Of a stretch of DNA of 64,000 nucleotides, positions 34,442 through 43,919 are shown one piece after another. A program made the position numbers and the translations under genes. This stretch comes from JBBQLG01 sp964251665 (GTDB lineage Bacteria; Bacteroidota; Bacteroidia; Cytophagales; Spirosomataceae): NCBI GenBank assembly GCA_964251665.1, contig CAXUKO010000012.1, positions 124,001-188,000 on the forward strand, in the 5' to 3' direction. Position 1 is the stretch's first letter. Each line of letters opens with the position of its first letter. The notes beneath the pieces are model-generated. The model was not told the DNA's origin. It worked only from the letters and a program-made list of their open reading frames with translations, and searched no databases.

Positions 34442-35128
34442 ATGCACAGTTATTGGTTAATTTTTATCGTCTTTGCGGGAGCCAGTGCGTTAGTGAGCTG
34501 GCGGTTAAAGAGCAAATTCAATGAATATGCGCAGATCGGCCTGAGTAATGGCCTGAGCGGTGCCGAAGTGGCGGAGAAGATGCTGCGTGACAACAACATC
34601 TACGACGTTCGGGTGGTATCGGTCGAGGGTATGCTGACCGACCATTATAACCCAGCCGACAAAACGGTCAACCTGAGTGCCGATGTCTACTACGGGCGTA
34701 GTGTGTCGTCGGCTGCGGTAGCCGCTCACGAATGCGGCCATGCCGTGCAACATGCCGTTGCCTACGCCCCGCTGCAACTGCGGTCGGCCATTGTGCCGTT
34801 TGTGAGTCTGTCATCGCAGTACATGCCGTGGGTTATCCTGCTCGGTGTTTTCATGATCAATACGTCGCTGCTGCCGCTGACGATTGGCGTTGGCCTGTTT
34901 GCCGTCACAACGCTGTTCAGTTTCATCACGCTGCCGGTTGAGTTCGACGCCAGCCGTCGGGCATTAGCCTGGGTGCAGAACCGGGGCGTCGTGACCGAAC
35001 GCGAATACGGGTATGCTAAAGATGCCCTCTGGTGGGCAGCTATGACCTACGTTGTAGCAGCGCTCGGTTCGCTGGCCACCTTACTGTACTATGTCAGCAT
35101 TCTGAACGGTGGCCGTCGGAACAACTAA
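34442..35128 (+). CDS. Neutral zinc membrane metallopeptidase (YugP-type)
   Basis: 228 aa. The zinc motif HECGH is at His96-Glu97-His100 in AAHECGHAVQHAVAY, flanked by membrane segments (about 4-20, 120-165 and 205-225). Other family features are RDNNIYDVRVVSVEGMLTDHYNP and LPVEFDASRRALAW. The family is Zn_peptidase_2, membrane-embedded proteases with unknown substrates. A strong terminator follows. Confidence 0.92.
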   Translation: MHSYWLIFIVFAGASALVSWRLKSKFNEYAQIGLSNGLSGAEVAEKMLRDNNIYDVRVVSVEGMLTDHYNPADKTVNLSADVYYGRSVSSAAVAAHECGHAVQHAVAYAPLQLRSAIVPFVSLSSQYMPWVILLGVFMINTSLLPLTIGVGLFAVTTLFSFITLPVEFDASRRALAWVQNRGVVTEREYGYAKDALWWAAMTYVVAALGSLATLLYYVSILNGGRRNN

Positions 35129-35180
35129 CACGCTGCTGTCGGAGCGTTTCTGAGCCAGCGGTTATAGCCTCATTACTAAA

Positions 35181-35216
35181 AAGATGGGTTACCTTCGGGT
35201 AGCCCATCTTTTTTTT
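35181..35216 (+). terminator. Rho-independent terminator with UUCG loop
   Basis: AAGATGGGTTACC (35181-35193) pairs with GGTAGCCCATCTT (35198-35210) with one G-T pair, around a TTCG loop, followed by T8 (35209-35216). It ends the peptidase transcript 52 nt after its stop. Confidence 0.9.
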
Positions 35217-35301
35217 GTAGCTTAGACGGATAATCCGATCACAGTTAGCAACTTAATTAGCCTAACTGTATCGTTCCCTCCGTATTGCTTACTGGTTCAG
35301 A

Positions 35302-36963
35302 ATGCCTTATTTAGACACATATAGCCAACCGCTGACTGCCCGAACGGCGTCTCACCTGCTCCGACGGGCTACGTTTGGGCCTACTCAATCGGAGATTACG
35401 CTCTTCACCGGCAAAACGGCAGCCGAAGCGGTTCAACTGCTCATTATCAACGCTAACTACGCGCCACAGCCCCCGGTCGACCTGGACAGCACGGCTGCCA
35501 CAGCCGGTCAGCAGTACCTTAACAATGCCTTCGATGGCGACCGCAACTTCGATTTTAGCCTGTACATAAAATACTGGTGGCTGGGCCTGATGACCGAACA
35601 AACCAACACGCCCAGTTTGCTGGATAAGCTGACCCTGTTCTGGCAGAATCATTTTGTAACGACCCGCGAAGTCGTCGACGACTACCGGTTTGTGAACCGC
35701 TACCTGCTGCTGTTACGCAACAATGCCCTGGGTAATTTCAGGACGCTGGTTACCGAAATCAGCAAAGACCCGGCTATGCTGAACTTCCTGAATGGCAATG
35801 AAAACGAGAAGGGAAAGCCCAACGAGAACTACGCCCGTGAATTGCAGGAGTTGTTTACCGTTGGCGCATTTGATGCGGACGGCAACAAAAACTACACTGA
35901 AGATGATGTAAAAGCCGTTGCCCGGGTACTTACCGGCTGGAAGTACACCAACCGCTGGGTCGTTGGCTCAACATCGTTTGCGACTACATTTACCCTCACC
36001 AAGCACGACACCACCAACAAGGTCTTTTCGGCCAGTTACAACAATACCACCATTACCGGCCGGGCAACGGCCCCAGCCGGCTTTGCTACGGCGGGCGATG
36101 CCGAACTGGCCGATCTGGTGACTATGCTGCTTAGTCATCCGCAAACGCCCCGGTTTATCTGCCGGAAACTCTACCGCTGGTACGTAAACCCCAACGTGAC
36201 CCCGGCCATCGAAACCAACGTGATTATTCCGCTGGCCTCCTTTTTCGCCAGTGCCGAAAATAACTTCGCGATCCGGCCGGTGCTGGAAAAATTGCTGACG
36301 AGCGAGATCTTCTTCAACAACAGCAACGTCGGGTCCATGATTAAATCACCGGCCGATCTGATGGTGGGCGCGTTACGATTTTTTAACCAGCCGGTGCCCG
36401 TTTTACCTTCCGATTATACAGCGTTCAAGAAGCTATTCGATTTCATTTACTGGCGGATGCGCGATCTTCAACTCGATCTGCTCGACCAGCCGACGGTGTT
36501 CGGGTACGACGCGTTTTATCAGACGGGCTATTCCCGCATCTGGATGAACACCAGTACGATTGCCCTGCGCAACGATTCTACGGATGCCTTTATCTGGCGC
36601 TGGCTAACCGTGAAACCCGGCTACAAAATGGGTATCGACCTGCTGGCCTGGGCCACATCGCTGCAACCCGACTTCGCCAATATCCAGTCGACAACGAATC
36701 CTACGGGTACGCCTGCAATCACCTGCGACCAGGTAGTAGCCGGTTTCAGTCTCAATCTGTTCGCGACGGACCTGTTTCAAAGCCAGAAAGACTTTCTGAT
36801 CGATACCATCATGATGCAGGGCATTCCGCGCACCTCCTGGGGTTTTGAATGGAATGCGTACCGGGCGGCACCAACCAACACCAGCAAACAGAACGGCGTA
36901 CTCTGGCGGCTACAGAACCTGATGCGTTACCTCCTCCGCATGGCTGAACATCATATTCTATGA
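35302..36963 (+). CDS. DUF1800 family protein
   Basis: 553 aa. Typical DUF1800 pattern: TASHLLRRATFGPTQSEI at the start, LTLFWQNHFVTTREVVDD near residue 110, ENYARELQELFTVGAFDADGNKNYTEDDVKAVARVLTGW near 175-215, and MIKSPADLMVGALRFF near 345. The role is unknown; it is almost always paired with a DUF1501 gene. Its stop overlaps the DUF1501 ATG by 4 nt. No signal peptide is obvious. Confidence 0.92.
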   Translation: MPYLDTYSQPLTARTASHLLRRATFGPTQSEITLFTGKTAAEAVQLLIINANYAPQPPVDLDSTAATAGQQYLNNAFDGDRNFDFSLYIKYWWLGLMTEQTNTPSLLDKLTLFWQNHFVTTREVVDDYRFVNRYLLLLRNNALGNFRTLVTEISKDPAMLNFLNGNENEKGKPNENYARELQELFTVGAFDADGNKNYTEDDVKAVARVLTGWKYTNRWVVGSTSFATTFTLTKHDTTNKVFSASYNNTTITGRATAPAGFATAGDAELADLVTMLLSHPQTPRFICRKLYRWYVNPNVTPAIETNVIIPLASFFASAENNFAIRPVLEKLLTSEIFFNNSNVGSMIKSPADLMVGALRFFNQPVPVLPSDYTAFKKLFDFIYWRMRDLQLDLLDQPTVFGYDAFYQTGYSRIWMNTSTIALRNDSTDAFIWRWLTVKPGYKMGIDLLAWATSLQPDFANIQSTTNPTGTPAITCDQVVAGFSLNLFATDLFQSQKDFLIDTIMMQGIPRTSWGFEWNAYRAAPTNTSKQNGVLWRLQNLMRYLLRMAEHHIL

Positions 36964-38468
36964 AACGAAGAGACTTTCTGGCAGCCGCGTCGGCCAGTTT
37001 ACTACCGGTGATGGTGGATGGTTTCGGCCTGAAAGCGATGGCCCGGCAGTCGGCCCTAGTGCAGTCGCTGCTGCAAACATCGGCGACTTACGACGACCGG
37101 GTACTGGTGATTGTGTATTTCAACGGCGGTAACGATGGCTTAAACACGGTTATTCCGCTCGATCAGCTATCGGCTTATAACGCGCTGCGGAGCAACATCG
37201 CCATTCCCGACGCCAGCGTACTGCGGTTGGCGGGTAATGACACCACTGGCCTGCACCCAGCCATGACGGGTATGCGGGACCTGTACAACGATGGAAAACT
37301 GAGCATTGTCCACTCCGTTTCATACCCCAATCCCGACCAGTCGCACTACCGGTCGGCAGACATCTGGCTGACGGCGACGGACGCCAGTGTACAGGGCACA
37401 TCGGGTTGGGCTGGCCGCTATCTCGAAAATAGATTTCCCGGCTACCCGGCCCTGTTTCCGAACGTACAGATGGAAGACCCGCTGGCGATTCAGATTGGGT
37501 ACCTGACCTCTACGGCCCTGCTCGGCAGTCAGCAGTCGATGGGTATTGCCATTAATGACCCCGACAGTTTTTACGCGCTGGTTGGCTCCGGGTCCGCTAC
37601 CTCCCCGGCCGATGTCCCCTGCTGCGATGCGGGTGACCTGATTGCCTTTGTCCGGCAGCAACAGGCCCTGTCGGTCGGGTACGCGGGTGAAATCAAGAAA
37701 GCTGCCGATGCAGGTAAGAACCTGGCGACCTATCCGACATCGACGGATAAAAATTCGCTGGCCGACCAGTTAAAAATTGTCGCCCGGCTGATTCATGGCG
37801 GGCTGAAGACGAAGATTTATTTCGTGTCTGTGGGCGGATTCGATACGCACTCGGGTCAGGTGGATAACACCGACAATACCAAGGGTGGCCATGCTTCACT
37901 GCTCGGTAAAGTATCAACGGCCATTGCCACGTTTCAGCAAGACCTGAAATTGCAGGGAATCGAGGATAAAGTGGTCGGCATGACTTTTTCGGAGTTTGGT
38001 CGCCGGGCCAGTTCGAATGCTTCCAAAGGAACGGATCATGGCGTGGCGGCCCCTATGTTCGTCTTTGGCAGCAGCGTTCGTCCACAAACGATTGGTGTCA
38101 ATCCTAATTTATCGGCACTGCCCGGCACAACAGGCAACAAAGAGATTCCGATGCAGATCGACTTCCGGCGGGTATATACCGACGTCCTGACCGACTGGTT
38201 CGGGACGGTTCAACCAACAACGGATTCACTGCTGTATCATAACTTCCCAACGGTTTCCCTATTTTCCAGCATGGTTGGTTCCGTTAAATCCGGCAACTGG
38301 GCCGACCCGACTACCTGGTCGGTGGGCCGGATGCCTGCTACGAATGAGTACGTGCAGATCAACACCGGCCATACCGTCACCGTTGGGCAGACAGTAACGG
38401 CCCGCAACCTGAAGCTGAACGGAAAACTGACCTTCACCGGGCCGTACAGCGTTAAGCTAACGGGCTGA
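36960..38468 (+). CDS. DUF1501 family protein with C-terminal G8-like segment
   Basis: 502 aa. It starts KRRDFLAAASASLLPVMVDGF, a twin-arginine signal. DUF1501 (alkaline-phosphatase-like fold) features are VLVIVYFNGGNDGLNTVIPL, HPAMTGMRDLYNDGKLSIVHSV, VGGFDTHSGQ and TFSEFGRRASSNASKGTDHG. The last ~55 residues (GNWADPTTWSVGRMPATNEYVQINTGHTV) resemble a G8-type beta domain used for surface attachment. It is coupled to the DUF1800 gene. Function is unknown, probably extracytoplasmic. Confidence 0.92.
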   Translation: MKRRDFLAAASASLLPVMVDGFGLKAMARQSALVQSLLQTSATYDDRVLVIVYFNGGNDGLNTVIPLDQLSAYNALRSNIAIPDASVLRLAGNDTTGLHPAMTGMRDLYNDGKLSIVHSVSYPNPDQSHYRSADIWLTATDASVQGTSGWAGRYLENRFPGYPALFPNVQMEDPLAIQIGYLTSTALLGSQQSMGIAINDPDSFYALVGSGSATSPADVPCCDAGDLIAFVRQQQALSVGYAGEIKKAADAGKNLATYPTSTDKNSLADQLKIVARLIHGGLKTKIYFVSVGGFDTHSGQVDNTDNTKGGHASLLGKVSTAIATFQQDLKLQGIEDKVVGMTFSEFGRRASSNASKGTDHGVAAPMFVFGSSVRPQTIGVNPNLSALPGTTGNKEIPMQIDFRRVYTDVLTDWFGTVQPTTDSLLYHNFPTVSLFSSMVGSVKSGNWADPTTWSVGRMPATNEYVQINTGHTVTVGQTVTARNLKLNGKLTFTGPYSVKLTG

Positions 38469-38856
38469 ACAGGACGTTGACGACAACATCGCCGGATTCA
38501 ATGGTTCGCTGAGTCGGAACGGGCGCCGACCGGTCGATCAACGAACCGGCTACCGCTACGGCAAACGCAATCAGCAGGGCGGGCCAGAAGCCGGCAATCG
38601 TGAAGTCGCGGAGCATCCAGTCGATGAGTTTCAGCAGGAGTGCCGTTACGAGGAGTCGCACCAGACCCGTCAGTAGAAAAAGTGTCAGGAGGTTAAGGGG
38701 AAAGCTGACGATCCAGCCAATGACGAAGTTAAGCAGGCCCAGGAGCAGGGCAATCAGGACAGCCGTACCAAAGTTTTTGACGTCGACTTGCGGCAAAATG
38801 TACGCCAGCCCAAAGATCACAGCAGCATCCAACAGCAGATGGAGAATAAAATTCAT
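38452..38856 (-). CDS. Phage-holin-family (4TM) membrane protein
   Basis: 134 aa from the ATG at 38856; the longer frame adds an unlikely polar leader. Four hydrophobic segments: LHLLLDAAVIFGLAYILP, GTAVLIALLLGLLNFVIGWIV, LLTLFLLTGLVRLLVTALLL and WPALLIAFAVAVAGSLI. This matches the Mycobacteriophage-type holin family that is common as a chromosomal membrane protein in bacteria; it need not be phage. Its 3' end overlaps the DUF1501 gene by 17 nt, tail to tail. Confidence 0.8.
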   Translation of the reverse strand: MNFILHLLLDAAVIFGLAYILPQVDVKNFGTAVLIALLLGLLNFVIGWIVSFPLNLLTLFLLTGLVRLLVTALLLKLIDWMLRDFTIAGFWPALLIAFAVAVAGSLIDRSAPVPTQRTIESGDVVVNVLFSPLA

Positions 38857-38928
38857 CGGGGAGACAGGTTGATTTGCGTATCGGTAAAACACATTATGAT
38901 GGGGGTTGTTCATAGAAAAACGCCCGCT

Positions 38929-39669
38929 ATGACCCGGCTCACACCCACCCTGTTACTCGTTTTTCTGCTCGTTACCGGCTTCGGCTACAGACCCGATGCC
39001 CAATCGCAAACCACCGCTGCCAAGGCGGATACGACCGGTTATTATCAATACAAAGACGGCTCGCGCGATGGGATCCGTAAGTTTTATCAGGGCCGGGAAA
39101 TCGCTGAAGTTATGGGCCACCTCGGTGCCGACTGGCTCGAGCGACCCGAACGTCAGCAGGAAGAACGGACGGATCTTCTGGCAGCTGCGCTGAAGCTCAA
39201 ACCCACCGATGTGATCGCCGATATTGGCGCAGGAACGGGTTATTTTTCGTTTCGGCTCGCCCGCGATGTGCCGCAGGGCAAGGTGTTGGCGGTGGATATC
39301 CAGCCCGAAATGATTCAGTACCTAAACGACAATAAAAAGAAGAATAACGCCCCCAACGTCGTGCCGGTACTGGGCACCATTACCGATCCTAAACTGCCCG
39401 TCAACGGCGTCGATATTGCCTTGCTGGTCGATGCGTACCACGAGTTTTCGAATCCCCGGGAGATGCTGAACGCCATTGTCAAATCGCTGAAGCCGGGCGG
39501 ACGCGTGGTGCTGGTCGAATACCGCGCTGAAGACCCCAATGTCCCCATTAAGGAACTGCACAAGCTGAGTATAGCGCAGGCCACCAAAGAAATGAAAGCG
39601 GTGGGCCTGAAATTGGTAAAAAGCGACGAACGGCTTCCCCAACAGCATGTCATGATTTTCGGGCGGTGA
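38929..39669 (+). CDS. Class I SAM-dependent methyltransferase with signal peptide
   Basis: 246 aa from the ATG at 38929 (another ATG at 38896). The N-terminus is a signal-peptide-like stretch (LTPTLLLVFLLVTGFGYRPDAQSQ). The catalytic domain is a standard Rossmann methyltransferase: DVIADIGAGTGYFSFRLARDVPQGKVLAVDIQPEMI (motif I and acidic loop), IALLVDAYHEFSNP and SLKPGGRVVLVEYRAE. SAM is cytoplasmic, so export would be odd; the leader may be a membrane anchor or lost in a shorter form. Confidence 0.85.
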   Translation: MTRLTPTLLLVFLLVTGFGYRPDAQSQTTAAKADTTGYYQYKDGSRDGIRKFYQGREIAEVMGHLGADWLERPERQQEERTDLLAAALKLKPTDVIADIGAGTGYFSFRLARDVPQGKVLAVDIQPEMIQYLNDNKKKNNAPNVVPVLGTITDPKLPVNGVDIALLVDAYHEFSNPREMLNAIVKSLKPGGRVVLVEYRAEDPNVPIKELHKLSIAQATKEMKAVGLKLVKSDERLPQQHVMIFGR

Positions 39670-40065
39670 TCAAGAATTTTCAAACTTGATCACCCGAATA
39701 GCATCAGCTACCAGTTGAACTGCCTGAAGGGTTACTTCCCGGTTCAATACACCACCAATTTTGTCGTAAATCAGCTGTCGGCGTAGCGTAAAAGGCTTGT
39801 TACAACGCAACTCGCTGGCTATTGGCAAATCTCCCTCCACATCCGACGGCTGAACAAGTAAAGAGAACGGTTCCTGCCGAACCGTTTTTGTCATAGGTAT
39901 GACGATGTAATCCAAGTCTACCCCATTGGATAACTCATTACTGACAATCAGCGCAGGCCTCTTCTTCAATTTGTCAATTTTATCCGTCAACGGGTATTGT
40001 ACCCAGATAATGTCGCCTTGAAAAAAGACTGTTTCCAATTCAAGGGGTGGGGTGCTGCTTTGCAT
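39670..40065 (-). CDS. PemK/MazF-type toxin
   Basis: 131 aa. Pattern: QGDIIWVQYPLTDKIDKLKKRPALIVSNE, LDYIVIPMTKTVR and SELRCNKPFTLRRQLIYDKIG, the PemK/MazF endoribonuclease layout. The gene overlaps its antitoxin by 26 nt. Its stop directly abuts the converging methyltransferase stop. Confidence 0.88.
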   Translation of the reverse strand: MQSSTPPLELETVFFQGDIIWVQYPLTDKIDKLKKRPALIVSNELSNGVDLDYIVIPMTKTVRQEPFSLLVQPSDVEGDLPIASELRCNKPFTLRRQLIYDKIGGVLNREVTLQAVQLVADAIRVIKFENS

Positions 40066-40267
40066 ATAGTTCGTCCCAAAAATCCTCTTCGGGGGTGTTC
40101 CAAATTTCTTTTAGCGTATCCGCCGAGTAAGGCAGCCATTCAGCATTCCTGTAGGCTGATTCTGCTTCGTGATTAATTAAGTCCTTAAACGCTTTTTTCG
40201 CATCGTCAGGCAGCTTCCGGTAGGCGTCGAACAGCGACTGGGGAGTTAATTGAGCCGTCGTTTCCAT
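40040..40267 (-). CDS. Antitoxin of the PemK/MazF pair
   Basis: 75 aa from the ATG at 40267 (a further ATG at 40273). It is acidic and helical (LTPQSLFDAYRKLPDDAKKAFKDLI, ending WNTPEEDFWDELYAKQ) and overlaps the toxin gene. The family is not named with certainty; the assignment rests mainly on position. Confidence 0.7.
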   Translation of the reverse strand: METTAQLTPQSLFDAYRKLPDDAKKAFKDLINHEAESAYRNAEWLPYSADTLKEIWNTPEEDFWDELYAKQHPTP

Positions 40268-40312
40268 AAGCATCGCTTTTTATAATAAACGTCAAACTGT
40301 TTCTTTCTGGTT

Positions 40313-41971
40313 CTATACCCGCGCCAGCTTGCTTTTTCGGTAGCCGTAGGAGAAATAAATGACCAGGCCAATGATTAACCAGATACCGAAAATCTGCCAG
40401 TTGCTGGCCCCTAACTCAGTCATTAGGTAAAGGTTGGTGAGTACGCCAATGACCGGAAGCAGTGAGAAATTGTACCGAAAGCCCTGTACTGCCAGTATGG
40501 CCCATACACCCCAGAAGACGACCAGCAACGGCTTGCTCTCGAGCGTTTGCAATAGATCCACCCCCGTGAGTGCGTAGCCCAGCACGGCGATTAGTACGAT
40601 GCCAATGATGTACTTCCCGTTGATGTACGGCACTTTGAACTTCGACTGCGCCGTCAGGCCCTTTGCATCCAGAAACAGGATACCCGCGCAGACCAGAATA
40701 AAGGCGAAAAACGTCCCAACGCTGGTTAGGTCCACAAAGAACTTCAGGTCCATGAACATCGACGGTACAGCGACTATGATACCCGTGATGATCGTAGCGA
40801 ATGAAGGTGTTTTGAATTTGGGGTGAATGGTAGCGAATCGCTTCCAGAGCAGACCATCGCGGCTCATGGTCATCCAGATACGCGGCTGACCGAGTTGGTA
40901 TACCAGCAGCGCACTCGTGATAGCTACCACCGCACTAACCGAAATCACACCGGCCACAAAATCCAGGTTTACTTTCTGGAATACATACGCCAGCGGATCG
41001 CTCACACCCAGTTCTTTATAGTTCACCATGCCGGTCAGCACCAGCGTAATCAGCACGTAGAGCACCGTACAAATGGCCAGACACAACAGCATGGCACGGG
41101 GCAGGTCACGCTGTGGATTTTTGCACTCCTCCGCCGTAGTCGAGATGGAATCAAAACCGATGAAGGCGAAAAATACCGAAGCTACCCCACTCAGTACGCC
41201 CGACATCCCATTGGGCGCAAAAGGCGACCAGTTAGCCGGCTTCACATAAAAAGCGCCTACTCCAATCACCAGGCCTATCACGGCTAATTTAAGCAGTACC
41301 AGAATATTGCTGGCCGTACGCGACTCCTTAATGCCGATATAAACCAGGGCCGTAATCAAGACCGTAACAGCACCGGCGGGGAGATTGGCAATTAATCTCA
41401 GGTCGCCAAGCATGGGTGCATTTGTCCAGGCACTGGCCAGTAGACGGGTGTTTTCGGGTAGCGTACTAACATCTGACGTTTGTTGCATCAAGTCGTACGC
41501 ACGATGCGCCGAGCCATAGTCGGTAGCAAAATACTTGGGAAATGTAATGCCAAAACCACTGAGCATAGACGTGAAATACTCCGACCACGAAATGGCAACA
41601 ACCATGTTACTCACCGCATATTCGAGAATGAGCGCCCAACCGATGACCCAGGCGAAAATCTCCCCGAAGGCCACGTACGCATACGTATAGGCACTGCCAC
41701 TCACGGGTACAGTTGAGGCAAACTGCGCGTAGCTGAGCGCGGTAAAGACGCAGGCTATGGCCGTAAAGACAAACAGGAGCGATACCGCCGGACCACCGTT
41801 ATAGCTGGCCAGCCCGATGGTGCTAAAAATACCCGCGCCGATAATAGCCGCAATACCAAAGGAAGTAAGGTCACGCACACCCAATGTCTTAACCAATTTG
41901 CCGGAGTCGCCCGCAGCAGCATCAGTCAGAATTTGGTTTACGGTCTTTTTACGAAAAAGCGAGTTGCTCAT
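40313..41971 (-). CDS. APC-family amino acid permease (cationic amino acid transporter type)
   Basis: 552 aa from the ATG at 41971 (an in-frame TTG lies at 41977). About 12-14 membrane segments. APC features are DLTSFGIAAIIGAGIFSTIGLASYNGGPAVSLLFVF near the start, ALSYAQFASTVPVSGSAYTYAYVAFGE and FFAFIGFDSISTTAEECKNPQRDLPRAMLL. It resembles the CAT subgroup. The substrate is not determinable from sequence. It is transcribed alone. Confidence 0.92.
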   Translation of the reverse strand: MSNSLFRKKTVNQILTDAAAGDSGKLVKTLGVRDLTSFGIAAIIGAGIFSTIGLASYNGGPAVSLLFVFTAIACVFTALSYAQFASTVPVSGSAYTYAYVAFGEIFAWVIGWALILEYAVSNMVVAISWSEYFTSMLSGFGITFPKYFATDYGSAHRAYDLMQQTSDVSTLPENTRLLASAWTNAPMLGDLRLIANLPAGAVTVLITALVYIGIKESRTASNILVLLKLAVIGLVIGVGAFYVKPANWSPFAPNGMSGVLSGVASVFFAFIGFDSISTTAEECKNPQRDLPRAMLLCLAICTVLYVLITLVLTGMVNYKELGVSDPLAYVFQKVNLDFVAGVISVSAVVAITSALLVYQLGQPRIWMTMSRDGLLWKRFATIHPKFKTPSFATIITGIIVAVPSMFMDLKFFVDLTSVGTFFAFILVCAGILFLDAKGLTAQSKFKVPYINGKYIIGIVLIAVLGYALTGVDLLQTLESKPLLVVFWGVWAILAVQGFRYNFSLLPVIGVLTNLYLMTELGASNWQIFGIWLIIGLVIYFSYGYRKSKLARV

Positions 41972-42148
41972 GGGCAAACAGGGTGGGTAGAAAATCGGAG
42001 GTACTACGTCGAAATTGACTATTGAAAACCATTTACAGCTCTCAACCTGGAACTGAATCTTCGTTTAAACGCTAAAAATAGATATTCTTTCCGGTTTATT
42101 GCACGTTATTGTCGAACGACTACCCAAACGGTTTCGACCATAAAGCCG

Positions 42149-42156
42149 TAGTTTTG
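42149..42156 (+). promoter_or_regulatory. -7 element for gldA
   Basis: TAGTTTTG is an exact TAnnTTTG match ending 23 nt before the gldA ATG. No TTTG at the right upstream distance was seen, so only the -7 box is supported. Confidence 0.45.
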
Positions 42157-42179
42157 CCCCAACTTTCTGACTATCTACT

Positions 42180-43130
42180 ATGTCCATCCAGGTCCAAAAC
42201 CTGACCAAGCAATACGCACCTGCCAGCCAGCAGACCGGATCTACTGCGACAGGGACGCCTGCCGCAGTAGATCAGATTACGTTTTCGGTGCAGCCCGGCG
42301 AAATCGTCGGATTTCTGGGACCGAACGGCGCAGGTAAGTCCACAACCATGAAAATTGCTACCGGTTACCTCTCTCCTACCAGCGGTACGGTGACGATCAA
42401 TGGTTTCGACGTTCAGGCTCAACCGATGGATGTACGCCGGAGTGTAGGGTATCTGCCCGAACATAACCCGTTGTATCTGGACATGTACGTGAAAGAGTAC
42501 CTGCGTTTTGCCGGGTCGCTGCACAGCATGCGGGGTCAGGCGCTGATGAATCGCATTGCCGAAACCATTGCGCTCGTAGGACTGGAACGTGAACAGGGCA
42601 AACGCATCGGACAATTGTCTAAAGGCTATCGGCAGCGGGTGGGACTGGCACAGGCGTTACTCCACAATCCCCCCGTACTTATTCTGGATGAGCCGACTAC
42701 GGGTCTCGACCCCAACCAGTTGGCCGAAATCCGTCAGGTAATCCGGCAGGCAGGACAGGACAAGACAGTGCTATTTTCAACCCACATCATGCAGGAAGTC
42801 GAAGCCATCTGCGACCGGGTGATCATTATTAATCGCGGCAAAGTAGTGGCCGACAGTCCACTGAGTCTGTTGCGGGGTACGGCAGATTTGGGGGTGACCG
42901 TAATTGCCGAGTTCGAGCAGGAGCTAACGGAACCGGCTGTGCTGTCGGCTTTGCCGGACGTTAACCGGGTGGACCCACTGGGTCGGGGTCAGTACCGCAT
43001 TACAGCGGCTGCAGCCACGGATTTACGGGCTGCCATTTTCCGCCTTGCCGCCGATCAGGGGCTCACGCTGGTTGGCCTGCGACAACAGGAAAATTCGCTG
43101 GAAGGAATTTTTAAGGAACTGACAAAGTAA
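42180..43130 (+). CDS. gldA: Gliding motility ABC transporter ATPase GldA
   Basis: 316 aa. Walker A GPNGAGKS is at residues 47-54, ABC signature LSKGYRQR near 143-150, Walker B VLILDEPTTGLDP near 163-176 and the switch histidine in STHIMQEVEAICDRVIII. The C-terminal ~90 residues match the GldA-type tail rather than generic importers. GldA with GldF and GldG forms an ABC exporter needed for gliding in some Bacteroidota; gldF and gldG are not in this window. It has an unusual loop rich in Thr, Gly and Ser at residues 14-30. Confidence 0.88.
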   Translation: MSIQVQNLTKQYAPASQQTGSTATGTPAAVDQITFSVQPGEIVGFLGPNGAGKSTTMKIATGYLSPTSGTVTINGFDVQAQPMDVRRSVGYLPEHNPLYLDMYVKEYLRFAGSLHSMRGQALMNRIAETIALVGLEREQGKRIGQLSKGYRQRVGLAQALLHNPPVLILDEPTTGLDPNQLAEIRQVIRQAGQDKTVLFSTHIMQEVEAICDRVIIINRGKVVADSPLSLLRGTADLGVTVIAEFEQELTEPAVLSALPDVNRVDPLGRGQYRITAAAATDLRAAIFRLAADQGLTLVGLRQQENSLEGIFKELTK

Positions 43131-43139
43131 AAAGGCGTT

Positions 43140-43233
43140 ACACAGAGATGCACAGAGCAGGAAGAGGAGCTACACAGAGACTAATTATAAGCCTTCTGTG
43201 TAGCTCCTCTTCCTGCTCTGTGCATCTCTGTGT
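43140..43233. terminator. 94-bp inverted repeat with perfect 39-nt arms between converging genes
   Basis: Arms 43140-43178 and 43195-43233 are exact reverse complements around a 16-nt loop. Each arm repeats the word (AC)ACAGAG several times. It lies 10 nt after gldA and 10 nt before the end of the DUF4136 gene, so it can serve as a terminator for both. Confidence 0.75.
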
Positions 43234-43243
43234 CACTGTTTAT

Positions 43244-43792
43244 CTATTTGCCCAGCCCCGTACTGTTGGTTGCCATCAGCGGGTACTGATCGAAAATAGA
43301 CCGGACAATGCCCCGAAAGTAATTATTCTTGAAATTCTGATTCTTGAGCATCTTGGATGCGTACCCTTTCCAGATTACCTGATACGTTTCAGCGTCGATG
43401 AGCGAAATCATCAGCGTCCCTTCGTCCAGGTTATAGTCGATTCGCTTGTAGGTGGCGTCATCATCTTCGCGTACTACCCAGTCTTTAATGACCGGCTGCT
43501 GATAGCCCCGGAACCGCAGATCGCTGCGGAAAATATTATAAGAGACGAGTAAGTTCGGTTTACGGTTGCTGACCCGGTAACCACGTGCTTCCATCTGCCG
43601 CCGGATTGCATCCTGAATATCAGAGCAGAGCAGAGTCGAATCCACAAACTCACACTCCAGAAAATTGAATGAGTTATAGTCCTTAAAATGGCCTTCGTAA
43701 CTGTAATCATTTTCAACAAACAACTTTCCCGACGAACAGGATGCCAGACTAAACATGGCCAGTACCAGTAATCCACCAATCACTTTTTGCAT
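43244..43792 (-). CDS. DUF4136 lipoprotein
   Basis: 182 aa. Signal peptide with lipobox SLASC, so a lipoprotein. DUF4136 pattern: DYSYEGHFKDYNSFNFLE, IQDAIRRQMEARGYRVSNRKPNLLVSYNI, DEGTLMISLIDAETYQVIWKGYAS. The family is widespread in Bacteroidota with unknown function. Confidence 0.88.
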   Translation of the reverse strand: MQKVIGGLLVLAMFSLASCSSGKLFVENDYSYEGHFKDYNSFNFLECEFVDSTLLCSDIQDAIRRQMEARGYRVSNRKPNLLVSYNIFRSDLRFRGYQQPVIKDWVVREDDDATYKRIDYNLDEGTLMISLIDAETYQVIWKGYASKMLKNQNFKNNYFRGIVRSIFDQYPLMATNSTGLGK

Positions 43793-43919
43793 AGTTGTAG
43801 ATCAATAAGATGAATAAGTTAAGTACTTGTGAGATTGCGAATGTAAGGTACTGGTTCAACGCCTGTTAAGCGGCTTTGTTTAGAAAGGATTTGGCTACGG
43901 TCCAATTTTTAATATGTAG

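Noticed and set aside
38452..38856. A prophage suggested by the holin-family protein
   Set aside because: No other phage genes are nearby, and this membrane family is common on normal chromosomes.
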